NCBI RefSeq assembly: GCF_010091925.1
Contig: NZ_WVID01000016.1
Coordinates: 62,001-126,000, forward strand
Direction of reading: 5' to 3'
Source of the DNA: Nostoc sp. B(2019)
GTDB taxonomy: Bacteria; Cyanobacteriota; Cyanobacteriia; Cyanobacteriales; Nostocaceae
Length of the DNA: 64,000 bases
Part shown: positions 63,521 through 64,000 of the stretch, piece by piece
Layout of the letters: each line of letters starts with the position of its first letter
How positions within the stretch are numbered: the stretch's first letter is position 1
The notes under the pieces: model-generated
The model's database searches: none
What the model saw: the letters and a program-made list of their open reading frames with translations, nothing else
What the model was told of the DNA's origin: nothing
Made by a program: the position numbers and the translations under genes

Positions 63521-64000
63521 ACACCTACCTCAGTTGCAGCATCTTTCAAAATCCAGTCATAACCACGAGATTCTAACTCTAGTGCTAAATCCTTACCACC
63601 GCACAGAAGAATCTGCCCGTTTGCCATCACATGCACGTAGTCAGGAACAATGTAGTTAAGTAACCGCTGGTAGTGAGTAATCAAAATTGTGGCATTTTCT
63701 GGACTTGCCAGCTGATTTACCCCACTTGCTACAATCTTGAGAGCGTCAATATCCAAACCCGAATCAGTTTCATCCAAAATTGCTAATTTCGGTTCCAGCA
63801 GCGCCATTTGCAGAATTTCGTTGCGCTTCTTCTCGCCACCAGAAAACCCTTCATTTAAACTGCGGCTGAGGAAAGCGGGATTCATCTTCACCACATCCAG
63901 CTTTTCCTCGATTAGATCGTCAAAATCAAAGGCATCCAATTCCTCTAAACCCTGTGCCTTGCGGCGGGAATTGTAAGCCACTCGCAAAAAATCCAAATTG
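63517..64000 (-). CDS. sufC: SufC, Fe-S assembly ATPase (5' part beyond window)
   Basis: The C-terminal about 161 residues of a protein normally about 260 long; the frame is open through base 64000. Visible are the ABC signature [16 protein letters not shown], Walker [14 protein letters not shown] and H-loop [12 protein letters not shown]. SufC is the ABC-type ATPase of the SufBCD complex. Walker A lies outside the window. sufB would be expected further upstream. Confidence 0.95.
   Translation of the reverse strand, partial: NLDFLRVAYNSRRKAQGLEELDAFDFDDLIEEKLDVVKMNPAFLSRSLNEGFSGGEKKRNEILQMALLEPKLAILDETDSGLDIDALKIVASGVNQLASPENATILITHYQRLLNYIVPDYVHVMANGQILLCGGKDLALELESRGYDWILKDAATEVGV

Noticed and set aside
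1-64000. tRNA or rRNA genes
   Set aside because: Intergenic stretches were read for cloverleaf-like GGTTCGA and paired acceptor arms; none was convincing by eye. A tRNAscan run would settle it.

Overview
The window comes from the chromosome of a filamentous, heterocyst-type cyanobacterium close to Nostoc/Anabaena. The grounds are the very frequent HIP1 octamer GCGATCGC, short heptameric tandem repeats (TAATTCG, TTTGTCA) between genes, abundant palindromic interspersed repeats, zeta-carotene desaturase, the suf cluster order, and several small protein families seen mainly in cyanobacteria. Assignments rest on reading motifs and architecture by eye; no database search was run.

Layout. 1-3.4 kb: two tandem von Willebrand A (vWA) proteins (the first cut by the window edge), a decayed IS200/IS605-type element (broken tnpB, a divergent small ribbon-helix-helix ORF, a right-end hairpin), an orphan DUF433 antitoxin-like gene and a VOC-family protein. 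3.7-10.4 kb: PIN/TRAM protein, hemW, two toxin-antitoxin-like pairs, a universal stress protein, pgk and a NUDIX hydrolase. 10.4-14.6 kb: a 21-bp minisatellite and two paralogous membrane Ser/Thr kinases with a shared C-terminal domain. 14.9-16.4 kb: a phenylacetate-CoA-ligase-like enzyme.

16.9-26.8 kb is the most unusual part: nine genes on one strand whose sizes, membrane topology and order match a type IV secretion (VirB/Trb) core: VirB2-like pilin, VirB3-like, VirB4 ATPase, VirB5-like, VirB6-like, two VirB8-like, VirB10-like and VirB9-like. No VirB11, VirD4, relaxase or integrase is visible in the window. It is followed by a seven-bladed WD40 protein and a 1111-residue NACHT NTPase with pentapeptide and helical repeats, a STAND/NLR-like protein possibly involved in defence or signalling.

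33-46 kb is mostly housekeeping: ftsH, an AI-2E-type permease, a histidine phosphatase, an ABC-2 export pair, bcp peroxiredoxin, cobQ with a small 2Fe-2S ferredoxin, a HicAB pair, and zds with an SRPBCC protein. 46.8-48.3 kb is a gene-poor gap. 48.3-60.8 kb: a large uncharacterised protein, an IscA/HesB-like protein, a TPR protein, a TIGR01777-type epimerase, an FHA protein, a copper-type P-ATPase, TM2 and CPBP membrane proteins and a Uma2-family protein. The window ends in sufC-sufD-sufS (minus strand), the Fe-S cluster assembly operon.

Two cross-cutting features stand out. Palindromic or tandem repeats seem to have entered genes in frame (the P-type ATPase and the epimerase), and a heptamer repeat forms the start codon of a kinase. 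Four short ORFs that a 60-residue cutoff would miss are listed: 1744-1881, 46617-46793, 56580-56759 and the Uma2 remnant at 33204-33317. No tRNA, rRNA or CRISPR array was recognised.
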